From NCBI GenBank assembly GCA_030605285.1, contig JAUWIQ010000144.1, positions 1 through 5,820 of the forward strand: 5,820 bases of DNA, given 5' to 3'. Positions 1-5,820 of this stretch are shown here, piece by piece. The translations under genes and the position numbers were made by a program. Every line of letters starts with the position of its first letter. Positions within the stretch are counted from its first letter, which is position 1. Source of the stretch: Planctomycetota bacterium. GTDB taxonomy: Bacteria > Planctomycetota > Planctomycetia > Pirellulales > UBA7805. The notes under the pieces are model-generated. The model saw only the letters and a list, made by a program, of their open reading frames with translations, ran no database searches and was not told the DNA's origin.

Positions 1-1249
1 CCATCCACATCGTAAAGCCGTAGGGGTGATGATCGCGACCGTAGTTGTTGCCCTCACCTTGCGATATGGGGGTCCGGCCAAATTCGCCACCCCAAAGCAC
101 AAGCGTGTCGTCGAGCAGTCCACGACGCCGGAGATCCTCGAGCAGGGCCGCGATCGGCTGGTCGGTTTGACGACACTGCCGTTGATGGTCCGACTCCAAC
201 CGCGTATGGCTGTCCCAGCCTTTGTGGTAGAGCTGGACAAAGCGTACGCCCCGTTCGATAAGACGCCGGGCCAGCAGGCAGTTGTTCGCGAACGCAGTCT
301 TACCAGGCTGCGTCCCGTACGCTTTATGCCCGTAGCTCGGTTCGCGGGAAAGATCGGTCAGTTCGGGGACGCTCATCTGCATGCGGTACGCCATTTCGTA
401 CTGCTTAATTCGAGCGAGAATTTCCGGATCGCCCACCTCCGACAAACGGGCCCGGTTTGAGGCGTTGATCAAATCGAGCATTTCGCGGCGTGTGGCACGG
501 TCGATACCTGGGGGATTCCGGACATAGAGGACGGCCTGACCCTGATTGCGAAATTGCACGCCCTGATACTGAGAGGGGAGAAATCCACTGCCCCAGTAAG
601 CCTGCAGCAAGGGTTGGTTGGTATTCACTCCAGACGCAAGTACTACAAAACCAGGTAGGTTTTCATTCTCGCTGCCGAGTCCGTAGGAAAGCCACGACCC
701 CATCGAAGGCCGACCGAAGCGGACCGACCCGGTGTTCATCATCATCACAGCCGGGTCGTGATTGAATGTATCCGTATGGACCGAACGGATGATGGCCAGT
801 TCGTCGGCCACCCGGGCGGTGTAGGGCAAGAGGCTGGAGAGGACATTGCCACTTTCTCCATGGGGGCGGAAAATGTGTGGCGAACCTTTGATCAGCGGTT
901 GGGCCGTTTTAATCATGGCGAACTTGTGGTTCCTGATCAGGTCGGCCGGAATCGGTTGACCGTTCTGTTCGGCCAGGAGTGGCTTGTGGTCAAACATATC
1001 GACTTGCGATGGACCGCCCGACATGAAGAGATAAATCACGCGCTGCGCACGGGGGGCAAAATGCGTCACGCCTCCGCGCCCGGCTTGGGTGTGGGCCTGG
1101 GCTTCGCGGGCCAACAGCGAGCTGAGTGCTGCGGTACCAATCCCGGTACTTGAGCGCGCAAAGAAGGCACGACGATTGAGCGCACCGCTTAGTTTCTGCT
1201 CGATATGCATGGCGTTCTCTGGGAGGTTCTCTGCGCTACGTGGGGCCAT
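1..1249 (-). CDS. DUF1501 family protein, Tat-exported, C-terminus cut by window edge
   Basis: The minus strand is open from ATG 1249 to the left edge: 416 codons, then one base of the next. A twin-arginine signal is visible (NRRAFFARSS at residues 25-34, hydrophobic stretch to about 46, likely cleavage after AQA at 50-52), so export in a folded state is expected. The body matches the DUF1501 family, which belongs to the alkaline phosphatase/sulfatase-like fold: SGGPSQVDMFDHKP at 77-90, FNHDPAVMMMNTGS at 162-175, GWDSHTRLESDH at 344-355, GGEFGRTP at 387-394 and GRDHHPYGFTMW at 404-415. The Asp and His residues in these blocks are the probable metal ligands. Members usually run to about 470 residues, so roughly 50-60 are missing. 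The gene starts 15 bases after the PSD1 stop, behind a weak GGAAAA, which suggests one transcript and translational coupling. Met14 is an alternative start that keeps the Tat motif. The substrate is unknown; DUF1501 proteins are annotated by homology only. Confidence 0.93.
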   Translation of the reverse strand, partial: MAPRSAENLPENAMHIEQKLSGALNRRAFFARSSTGIGTAALSSLLAREAQAHTQAGRGGVTHFAPRAQRVIYLFMSGGPSQVDMFDHKPLLAEQNGQPIPADLIRNHKFAMIKTAQPLIKGSPHIFRPHGESGNVLSSLLPYTARVADELAIIRSVHTDTFNHDPAVMMMNTGSVRFGRPSMGSWLSYGLGSENENLPGFVVLASGVNTNQPLLQAYWGSGFLPSQYQGVQFRNQGQAVLYVRNPPGIDRATRREMLDLINASNRARLSEVGDPEILARIKQYEMAYRMQMSVPELTDLSREPSYGHKAYGTQPGKTAFANNCLLARRLIERGVRFVQLYHKGWDSHTRLESDHQRQCRQTDQPIAALLEDLRRRGLLDDTLVLWGGEFGRTPISQGEGNNYGRDHHPYGFTMWM

Positions 1250-1264
1250 TTCTGTTTTCCGGGG

Positions 1265-4200
1265 CTACTGTTTACTCATCGTTTCATCCAGGTTCAAGAG
1301 TACACTTGCCAGCAGAGTCCAAGCCGCCCTCCCCGCGAGTTCCGCGGTCGGTTCCCCGGGCATCTCCTCCTCGTCGAGTAGTTCTCTAGCTTCGTGGTGG
1401 TGTTGTTGATAGCGATCGATCTGGCGATTGAGGAATTGGGTGTAGCGGTCGCGCTCCTCGCTTGTTGGCGGGCGACTCAGGCAGCGGCGCATCGCGTAGT
1501 CAAGCTGCTCTGCTGCGCCTTGGGACAGGATCTGGTCGGCGAAATGTCGGGCAGCCTCCAGGTAAACGGGATCGTTGAGGAGTACGAGTGCTTGTAGGGG
1601 TGTGTTGCTTTGCGGCCGACGCACGGTACAGCGTTCGCGTGTCGGTGCGCCGAAGGTGGCCAGGGAAGGATACAGGTTCATCCGTTTCCAGTTGACGTAG
1701 ATTCCGCGGCGATAGGCATCGCGACCGACGCTGGTAATCCAAGTCGGGTGATACTGGAGCTGGCCTTTTTCTTCAAGCAGACCCGCCGGTTGGGACGGGT
1801 AAATACTGGGTCCTCCCAATTTTTCGTACAGCAGTCCCGAAATGGCCAAGGCGTTATCACGTATTTGCTCGGCCGCAAGTCGAAATCGTGGTCCGCGAGC
1901 GAGCGAGCGATTTTCAGGATCGCGCTGGTATTGATCGGGACTGCGGGCGGAACTCTGCCGATAGGTCGCACTGGTGACGATCAAACGGTGCATCTGTTTC
2001 ATGTCCCAACCACTCTGCATGAATGCAATTGCCAGCCAGTCGAGCAGTGCCGGATGCGAGGGCCATGCGCCCTGCAAGCCGAAATCGTCAGCGGTTGCGA
2101 CCAGGCCGACGCCGAAATAATGCTGCCAGAAGCGATTGGCCGCCACGCGCGCCGTCAACGGATTTTCGGGGCTTACAAGCCAACGCGCCAGGGTAAGTCG
2201 ATCGGGGACTGCCGCGTCCGGCGGGTTCTGCAAGAATTCTGGAACCGCTGGTATTACGGGTTCGCCGGGCTGCGTGAAATCTCCCCGAATATGAATATGG
2301 GTCTTGCGGGGTTCTTCCATCTCCAGCATGACCTGCGCTTCCGTGGGTCGCGAGAGCGACGCGAGTTCCTGGGTGAGTTGATCGATCTGGCTGGCGAGGT
2401 CGGCAGGGACATCGGTTCGATCAATCGAGCGGAAAAATTCAGCTAAGGCAGCCTCCTCTCCCCTGCTCCGCTCAGAGGCCGACTTGGGGAGCAGCGCAAG
2501 AACACCGGAAGGGAGCAAGCCAAGTTCTGCGGCGGCTGGCAAGGCAGCCTGATACATACGCACATCCCACAGCAGCCCATCGAGAAAATAACTTTTTTCA
2601 TCCTCTTTGAGACCATAACCGGCACCGAGCAGCAGGTCGCAGTCGGCATCGGCAACGGTCTCAGGGACTTCCCCCACGCGCTGGCTGGCAGCATCCCGTT
2701 GCCCGTCCACATAGAGTTCGATCGATTTGCCGGCCCGTAACACAAGGGCCACGTGATGCGGTTTTCCGTCGTTGACCGGAATGGAACCGTAGATCTGCAC
2801 CCCCTCCAGGCGTTCCGGAGAGCGGCTCACCCAGGCATAGAGGGTTCCCGGTTTGGCATTGGCTTCCCCCTCGCCACCGATGCCAAAAACAAATGCTCGC
2901 GCGGCCCGCTCCGAGTCGTACTTGCAAATAATATCCGCCTTGCTGGCGGTCGTCTGGATGCGGGCGGACAAGGTGAGATCTCCCGGGAGGCGGAATTTTT
3001 CGCACCCCCCCCCACGGAGATATTCCCCAGGGGCAAGCTTCAGGGCCACCTCGGCAGGTTCGGCGACCGCAGCATCTTTTGGCTTTTCGGCCCAGGTTGC
3101 CTCTGCTGCGTGCAGTTCCAACGTGACCGGCGCCGCCGCTCGATCGAGCAGATCGCGCTCCAGGGGCCAGTGAGCAACCAGGGTGTCCCGCGAACGGTGG
3201 ATTTCTTGTTGAACCGTTGGGGTGGGTGGTTTGGTCGCCAGTAATTTGGCCACATCTGCTTCCCACGACCGCTGTCGACTGGCCCACGCTTCAGCGGTTG
3301 CCGCAGGGATCTCTTTGCGCAGGCTGGAGAGTTCCTGTTCGATCTGCTCGCGCCGCAAGGGCGCCAGCGGCGAACAGGCTTTTGTACGCGGGCCCTGCAC
3401 CTCGAAATTTTCACCGTCGTGGGGAATGTTGTTGAAGAGGGCATATAAGCTGTAATAATCTTGCTGCGTGATCGGATCGAATTTATGGTCGTGGCATTCA
3501 GCGCAGCTGAAAGTGAGTCCTAGCCAAACCCTGCCGGTAGTGTTCACTCGATCGATGATCCCCTTAACGCGAAATTCCTCTTTGGGTGGATTGTTGCCGA
3601 GTGCTTGCATCGAACTGCGATGAAAACCGGTTGCCAGACGGTCCTCCGCGCTGGGGTCGGGTAGCATGTCTCCGGCCAATTGTGCGATCGTGAACTGATC
3701 AAACGGCATGTTGTTGTTCAGCGCATGAATGACCCAGTCCCGATAAAGCCACATGGGCCGTGGACGATCGGTAGCAAAACCGGTCGTGTCGGCATAGCGC
3801 GCCAGATCGAGCCAGTCTTGAGCCATCCGCTCACCGTAATGAGGAGAGTGGAGCATTCGCTCCACGAGTCGCTCGTACGCATCCGCGGAGTCATCGCGCA
3901 CAAACGCCTCGACCTCATCCACGGTGGGTGGCAGCCCCAAAAGGTCTAAGCTGAGTCGCCGAATGAGTGTGCGACGATTGGCTTCTGGAGCGGGGGCCAA
4001 CCTTGCCTTTTCAAGTCGCGCCAGTACGAAACGATCGATCTCGCCTCGGGGCCAGGACTCCTGCTCGACTTCTGGTATTGCGGGGGGCTTGGGAGCCACG
4101 AATGCCCAGTGGGGCGTGATCGGTGCCCCTTGTTCAATCCAAATTCGAATCCGCTCGATCTCTTCTGCGGTTAGCGGCTCCCCTTCATCTTCCGGTGGCA

Positions 4201-4552
4201 TGCGCTCTTCGGCCTCCTTGTGGGGGATGCGCTGATACATCGCACTCTGCTGGGGCTGGCCGGGTACGAACGCGGGCAAGCCCGATTCTCCCTCAGCGGT
4301 AAGCGGTTCTCTGCCGTCCAGTCGAAGTCCCGCTTGTCGTTGCTTGGCGTCGGGACCATGGCATTTGAAACAACGGTCCGCCAGAATCGGCTGGATGTCA
4401 CGACCGAAATGGATCGTTCCGGGGTGCGTTTCCGCACGGGCTGAGGCAGTGGCAAGTCCCAGGCCCATCAAGCCCAACAGGATCGCTGGCCAGACGCTTT
4501 GCGCTTCGCGAGCGCGACGCAGTTGCCGGATGGATGCGTGGAGACCACTCAT
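1265..4552 (-). CDS. PSD1 family planctomycete cytochrome c protein (PSCyt1-DUF1549-LamG-DUF1553)
   Basis: This 1095-residue exported protein reads from ATG 4552 to TAG 1265. I chose this ATG because a Sec signal peptide follows directly: basic RQLRRAR at 9-15, hydrophobic core at about 21-36, cleavage after SARA at 40. The frame stays open 65 codons upstream, but that extension would bury the signal. Domains in order: PSCyt1 with haem motif CFKCH at 61-65 and a possible axial Met in RMPPE (118); DUF1549 at about 170-375, containing GEIDRFVLARL, LDLLGLPPT and a second haem motif, CAECH, at 350-354; a short helical linker at 395-440; a LamG/concanavalin-like domain at about 457-670 (LVAHWPLE to LDGLLWDVRMY); DUF1553 at about 783-1035 with NPLTARVAANRFWQHYFG and RRPQSNTPLQAL. 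The end LLNLDETMSKQ is typical of the family. These proteins are abundant in planctomycetes and usually sit beside DUF1501 genes, as here. Their role is unproven; proposals centre on extracytoplasmic electron transfer or polysaccharide handling. No clear Shine-Dalgarno precedes the ATG. Confidence 0.95.
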   Translation of the reverse strand: MSGLHASIRQLRRAREAQSVWPAILLGLMGLGLATASARAETHPGTIHFGRDIQPILADRCFKCHGPDAKQRQAGLRLDGREPLTAEGESGLPAFVPGQPQQSAMYQRIPHKEAEERMPPEDEGEPLTAEEIERIRIWIEQGAPITPHWAFVAPKPPAIPEVEQESWPRGEIDRFVLARLEKARLAPAPEANRRTLIRRLSLDLLGLPPTVDEVEAFVRDDSADAYERLVERMLHSPHYGERMAQDWLDLARYADTTGFATDRPRPMWLYRDWVIHALNNNMPFDQFTIAQLAGDMLPDPSAEDRLATGFHRSSMQALGNNPPKEEFRVKGIIDRVNTTGRVWLGLTFSCAECHDHKFDPITQQDYYSLYALFNNIPHDGENFEVQGPRTKACSPLAPLRREQIEQELSSLRKEIPAATAEAWASRQRSWEADVAKLLATKPPTPTVQQEIHRSRDTLVAHWPLERDLLDRAAAPVTLELHAAEATWAEKPKDAAVAEPAEVALKLAPGEYLRGGGCEKFRLPGDLTLSARIQTTASKADIICKYDSERAARAFVFGIGGEGEANAKPGTLYAWVSRSPERLEGVQIYGSIPVNDGKPHHVALVLRAGKSIELYVDGQRDAASQRVGEVPETVADADCDLLLGAGYGLKEDEKSYFLDGLLWDVRMYQAALPAAAELGLLPSGVLALLPKSASERSRGEEAALAEFFRSIDRTDVPADLASQIDQLTQELASLSRPTEAQVMLEMEEPRKTHIHIRGDFTQPGEPVIPAVPEFLQNPPDAAVPDRLTLARWLVSPENPLTARVAANRFWQHYFGVGLVATADDFGLQGAWPSHPALLDWLAIAFMQSGWDMKQMHRLIVTSATYRQSSARSPDQYQRDPENRSLARGPRFRLAAEQIRDNALAISGLLYEKLGGPSIYPSQPAGLLEEKGQLQYHPTWITSVGRDAYRRGIYVNWKRMNLYPSLATFGAPTRERCTVRRPQSNTPLQALVLLNDPVYLEAARHFADQILSQGAAEQLDYAMRRCLSRPPTSEERDRYTQFLNRQIDRYQQHHHEARELLDEEEMPGEPTAELAGRAAWTLLASVLLNLDETMSKQ

Positions 4553-4795
4553 ACCCGCTAGTTTACCGCATCGGGCTGCTTTTTGCACACCAAAGGCTGC
4601 GGGCAGGCGCGCGCTGCACGGACATCCGCCGGGGTTTTCTGGACGTTTGCCCGCCAGGTATTTTCCCAGGAGTCGTGAGAAAATGGGCCTTCGCGCTGAG
4701 AAAGAACCCCAGGGTTTTCTCTGGATTCCGCGCGAGACATTGCGCACACTCGACTGCGTTCGTCAAGCTTTGGACCGCCGGCGACTACCAAAATT
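4553..4795. other. Gap between mgtC-like gene and PSD1 gene
   Basis: This 243-base gap lies between two leftward genes and should hold the 5' leader of the PSD1 gene. I see no convincing terminator for the upstream MgtC gene. A short inverted repeat around 4706-4717 (AACCC/GGGTT) has too small a loop and no T-run. I also see no promoter boxes I would defend, and no RNA gene. The minus frame of the PSD1 gene stays open through here up to 4747, but the predicted residues look like chance coding. Whether the PSD1 gene has its own promoter or is read from mgtC cannot be settled from sequence. Confidence 0.5.
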
Positions 4796-5245
4796 TTACT
4801 CATCGACCGGATCGTCGTGCTTTTTCATCACCCGTTTCCAGCCGGGTATGTGGTCGATCGCGAGTACGAAGAACAGCAGCAGGCTGGTCAGCGTTCCCAG
4901 GACAAACATATTGTAGGCGATGGCCATGCCCACAGCCGCCATGGCCCAAATCGTTGCCGCTGTTGTCAACCCTGTGGTGCGTCCCGCGTCCCGAATAATG
5001 ATGCCTGCGCCTAAAAAACCGATTCCAGAGACCACTTGCGCGGCGATTCGGGTTGGATCTGGGGCAGCAGCGACGTGAGATGAAACAAGTGCGAAGACAC
5101 ACGCGCCGAGTGAGACGGCCCCATACGTGCGGATTCCCGCCGCGTGGCCGTGCAGTTGCCGTTCCCAACCGACGACCGCGCCCAGAAATGCTGCATAGAG
5201 CGCTCGTAGTGCCATCGAACTTTCCAATACCCAATCGATTTGCAT
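4796..5245 (-). CDS. MgtC/SapB family inner-membrane protein
   Basis: This 149-residue hydrophobic protein reads from ATG 5245 to TAA 4796. It matches the MgtC/SapB transmembrane domain: ALYAAFLGAVVGWERQ at 15-30, then HAAGIRTYGAVSLGAC at 34-49, IAAQVVSGIGFLGAGIIIR at 67-85 and GLTTAATIWAMAAVGMAIA at 92-110. About four to five membrane segments are predicted (10-27, 41-60, 68-84, 92-110, 113-130), followed by a short charged tail (KRVMKKHDDPVDE). Salmonella MgtC is about 230 residues and has a C-terminal cytoplasmic domain. That domain is absent here, as in many stand-alone bacterial homologues. MgtC of pathogens supports growth in low magnesium and inhibits the F1Fo ATP synthase; transferring that role to this protein is inference. 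The start is supported by an AAAAGGG ribosome site 8 bases upstream. Met11 is a possible but less supported alternative. It lies upstream of the PSD1 gene on the same strand with no obvious functional link. Confidence 0.92.
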   Translation of the reverse strand: MQIDWVLESSMALRALYAAFLGAVVGWERQLHGHAAGIRTYGAVSLGACVFALVSSHVAAAPDPTRIAAQVVSGIGFLGAGIIIRDAGRTTGLTTAATIWAMAAVGMAIAYNMFVLGTLTSLLLFFVLAIDHIPGWKRVMKKHDDPVDE

Positions 5246-5253
5246 CGTGCTTG

Positions 5254-5260
5254 CCCTTTT
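5254..5260 (-). promoter_or_regulatory. Ribosome binding site of the mgtC-like gene
   Basis: On the minus strand AAAAGGG sits 8 bases before ATG 5245. This is the best Shine-Dalgarno match of the three leftward genes and fixes the start at 5245 rather than at Met11. Confidence 0.55.
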
Positions 5261-5263
5261 GTG

Positions 5264-5311
5264 CTAGTCCGCTCCCGAGCCACCAAGAGGGTTGCCTCGG
5301 ATGTTCTTCAT
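5264..5311 (-). other. Possible 15-codon leader ORF upstream of the mgtC-like gene
   Basis: On the minus strand an ATG at 5311 is preceded by AGGA (5321-5318) at 6-base spacing. It opens a 15-codon frame, MKNIRGNPLGGSGAD, ending in TAG at 5264, 18 bases before the mgtC ATG. Enterobacterial mgtC is known to be controlled by short leader peptides, so the arrangement deserves notice. This peptide shares no recognisable sequence with those leaders and has only one proline. A chance ORF of this length is common, so translation is unproven. Confidence 0.2.
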
Positions 5312-5335
5312 GCGAATTCCTAAGTTGCCTCACAG

Positions 5336-5365
5336 TCTATAAACTTCAGAAAAAAAAAACTACAA
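5336..5365 (-). promoter_or_regulatory. Candidate promoter for the mgtC-like gene
   Basis: On the minus strand TTGTAG (5365-5360) and TATAGA (5341-5336) are separated by 18 bases that include a run of ten T. The match to sigma-70 boxes is modest (3/6 and 4/6), but it is the only such pair I find between the repeats and the mgtC start, and the T-tract could bend DNA. It would give a leader of about 85 bases that contains the 15-codon ORF. Confidence 0.22.
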
Positions 5366-5560
5366 GCTTCAGGGAAAAAAGAGATTCGGATTGCTGGTCC
5401 CATGAAAAGGCGATGGTGGGGGAGCAGAGTGGGCTCCCGTTTCCTCGGCAAGAGAATCTGCCGCCGCAGCTTGATTGCGGACAGGGGCGTCGATTGCAGA
5501 CCGCCGCTTTGCCCGGATGCGTTTTCCAACCGCGTATTTTTGCGGGCACGAGCGGCGGGC

Positions 5561-5598
5561 GAGTTGCCGTCGTCTGAGTTGCCGTCGTCTGAGTTGCC
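5561..5598. repeat. 15-bp tandem repeat, about 2.5 copies
   Basis: The unit GAGTTGCCGTCGTCT occurs exactly at 5561-5575 and 5576-5590, followed by a partial third copy, GAGTTGCC, at 5591-5598. The two full copies are identical, which points to recent slippage or to selection. The partial copy overlaps the -35 box of the candidate rightward promoter. Confidence 0.95.
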
Positions 5599-5622
5599 CC
5601 AGGATATCAAATCACTTAAAAT
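5594..5622 (+). promoter_or_regulatory. Candidate sigma-70-like promoter for the rightward gene
   Basis: TTGCCC (5594-5599) and TAAAAT (5617-5622) are separated by exactly 17 bases, matching the consensus boxes at 4/6 and 5/6. Transcription would begin near 5629, giving a leader of about 85 bases before ATG 5716 that holds the whole 29-bp duplication. The -35 box arises from the last partial copy of the 15-bp repeat. Planctomycete promoters often match the consensus poorly, so this is a sequence-based guess. Confidence 0.35.
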
Positions 5623-5631
5623 GGGGTCTTG

Positions 5632-5689
5632 CAGGTGCAGACTGGGATTGCTGCTAGGGCCAGGTGCAGACTGGGGTTGCTGCTAGGGC
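5632..5689. repeat. 29-bp tandem duplication with no spacer
   Basis: Two adjoining 29-base units (5632-5660 and 5661-5689) begin CAGGTGCAGACTGGG and end TTGCTGCTAGGGC. They differ at one position only, A5647 against G5676. The pair lies just downstream of the candidate -10 box and upstream of ATG 5716. It has no spacer, so it is not a CRISPR unit. It could be a duplicated protein-binding site in the leader or a slippage product. Confidence 0.95.
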
Positions 5690-5715
5690 TGCCGTGCCGG
5701 ACCGATCGATATCTT

Positions 5716-5820
5716 ATGCCGAAATCCGTCAGCGATCACGTGGAGTGGCTTGAGGCTGCGGCGCAACAAGCCGGAGTCGTCGATTTTTCCAAAACGAGTG
5801 GGATTTTCTCGGCTCTACCC
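5716..5820 (+). CDS. N-terminus of an unidentified protein, cut by window edge
   Basis: A frame from ATG 5716 stays open to the right edge, giving 35 codons: MPKSVSDHVEWLEAA at 1-15, then QQAGVVDFSKTSGIFSALP. There is no signal peptide or membrane segment, so the product begins like a soluble cytoplasmic protein with a probable amphipathic helix at about 4-19. Codon choice is mixed and looks plausible for a gene. No Shine-Dalgarno precedes the ATG; a TTG at 5677 in the same frame is an alternative but lies inside the 29-bp repeat. The gene diverges from mgtC and has a candidate promoter at 5594-5622. I do not recognise the family, and too little is visible to assign one. Confidence 0.5.
   Translation, partial: MPKSVSDHVEWLEAAAQQAGVVDFSKTSGIFSALP

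Larger units (their letters stand above)
5246..5715. other. Divergent intergenic region, no convincing large gene
   Basis: This 470-base stretch separates the leftward mgtC-like gene from the rightward gene at 5716. Open frames cross it (for example 5402-5686 on the plus strand), but their products are rich in Arg, Cys and repeat-derived residues, lack a ribosome site and resemble no family I know, so I treat them as chance. The region contains an A10 tract (5350-5359) flanked by two CTTCAG copies 23 bases apart, a GC hairpin at 5420-5438 without a T-run, a 15-bp tandem repeat, a sigma-70-like promoter and a 29-bp tandem duplication. GTTGCC occurs five times (5291, 5324, 5563, 5578 and 5593). 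From 5380 to 5560 I see nothing further that I can name. Confidence 0.6.

Noticed and set aside
1610..2446. 278-codon plus-strand open frame.
   Set aside because: It lies entirely antisense to the DUF1553 half of the PSD1 gene, has no family resemblance, and is best explained as a shadow frame.
4553..4747. 65-codon upstream extension of the PSD1 reading frame to ATG 4747.
   Set aside because: It would place the Sec signal peptide internally, and its Arg/Cys/Pro-rich sequence looks like chance coding in GC-rich DNA.
4344..4998. Plus-strand open frames of 190 and 154 codons across the PSD1 to mgtC gap.
   Set aside because: They overlap two well-supported minus-strand genes and show no recognisable domain or signal.
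5420..5438. Hairpin GGGAGC/GCTCCC with a 7-base loop, considered as a terminator.
   Set aside because: No T-run follows on either strand, and no gene end faces it in this divergent region.
5511..5547. Imperfect hairpin (GCCCG/CGGGC with inner ATGCG/CGCGT), considered as a structured RNA.
   Set aside because: The stem needs a G-U pair and a large asymmetric internal loop, which is weak evidence without covariation.
5402..5686. 94-codon plus-strand open frame with a repeated ELPSS segment.
   Set aside because: The ELPSS repeat is only the 15-bp DNA repeat translated. The rest is Arg/Cys-rich, without a ribosome site or known family.
5632..5689. Direct repeats considered as the start of a CRISPR array.
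   Set aside because: The two 29-bp copies abut with no spacer, and there are only two of them.

Overview
This window most likely comes from a planctomycete (Planctomycetota, Pirellulales-like). It has the characteristic pairing of a PSCyt1/DUF1549/DUF1553 c-type cytochrome-like surface protein with a DUF1501 protein, a gene pair found in many copies in that phylum. Base composition is moderately GC-rich. Clear Shine-Dalgarno sequences are missing before two of the four genes, which is also common in planctomycetes.

Layout. Positions 1-4552 hold a two-gene leftward unit. A 1095-residue secreted PSD1-type protein (two CxxCH haem motifs and a LamG-like domain) is followed 15 bases downstream by a Tat-exported DUF1501 protein, whose C-terminus runs off the left edge. 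Behind a 243-base gap, also leftward, is a 149-residue MgtC/SapB-family membrane protein (4796-5245). Positions 5246-5715 carry no convincing large gene. This stretch separates divergent genes and holds candidate promoters for both directions, a possible 15-codon leader ORF before mgtC, a 15-bp tandem repeat and a 29-bp tandem duplication. A rightward gene starts at about 5716, and only its first 35 codons are visible.

How the genes work together. The PSD1 and DUF1501 proteins are probably co-transcribed and translationally coupled, and both are exported (Sec and Tat respectively). The biochemical role of this pair is not established. The LamG-like domain hints at binding a glycan or other extracellular ligand. 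The MgtC protein has no evident functional tie to them. I see no defence system, mobile element, CRISPR array, tRNA or rRNA. The least ordinary part is the divergent intergenic region, where two unrelated tandem repeats lie on and just after a plausible promoter for the unknown rightward gene.
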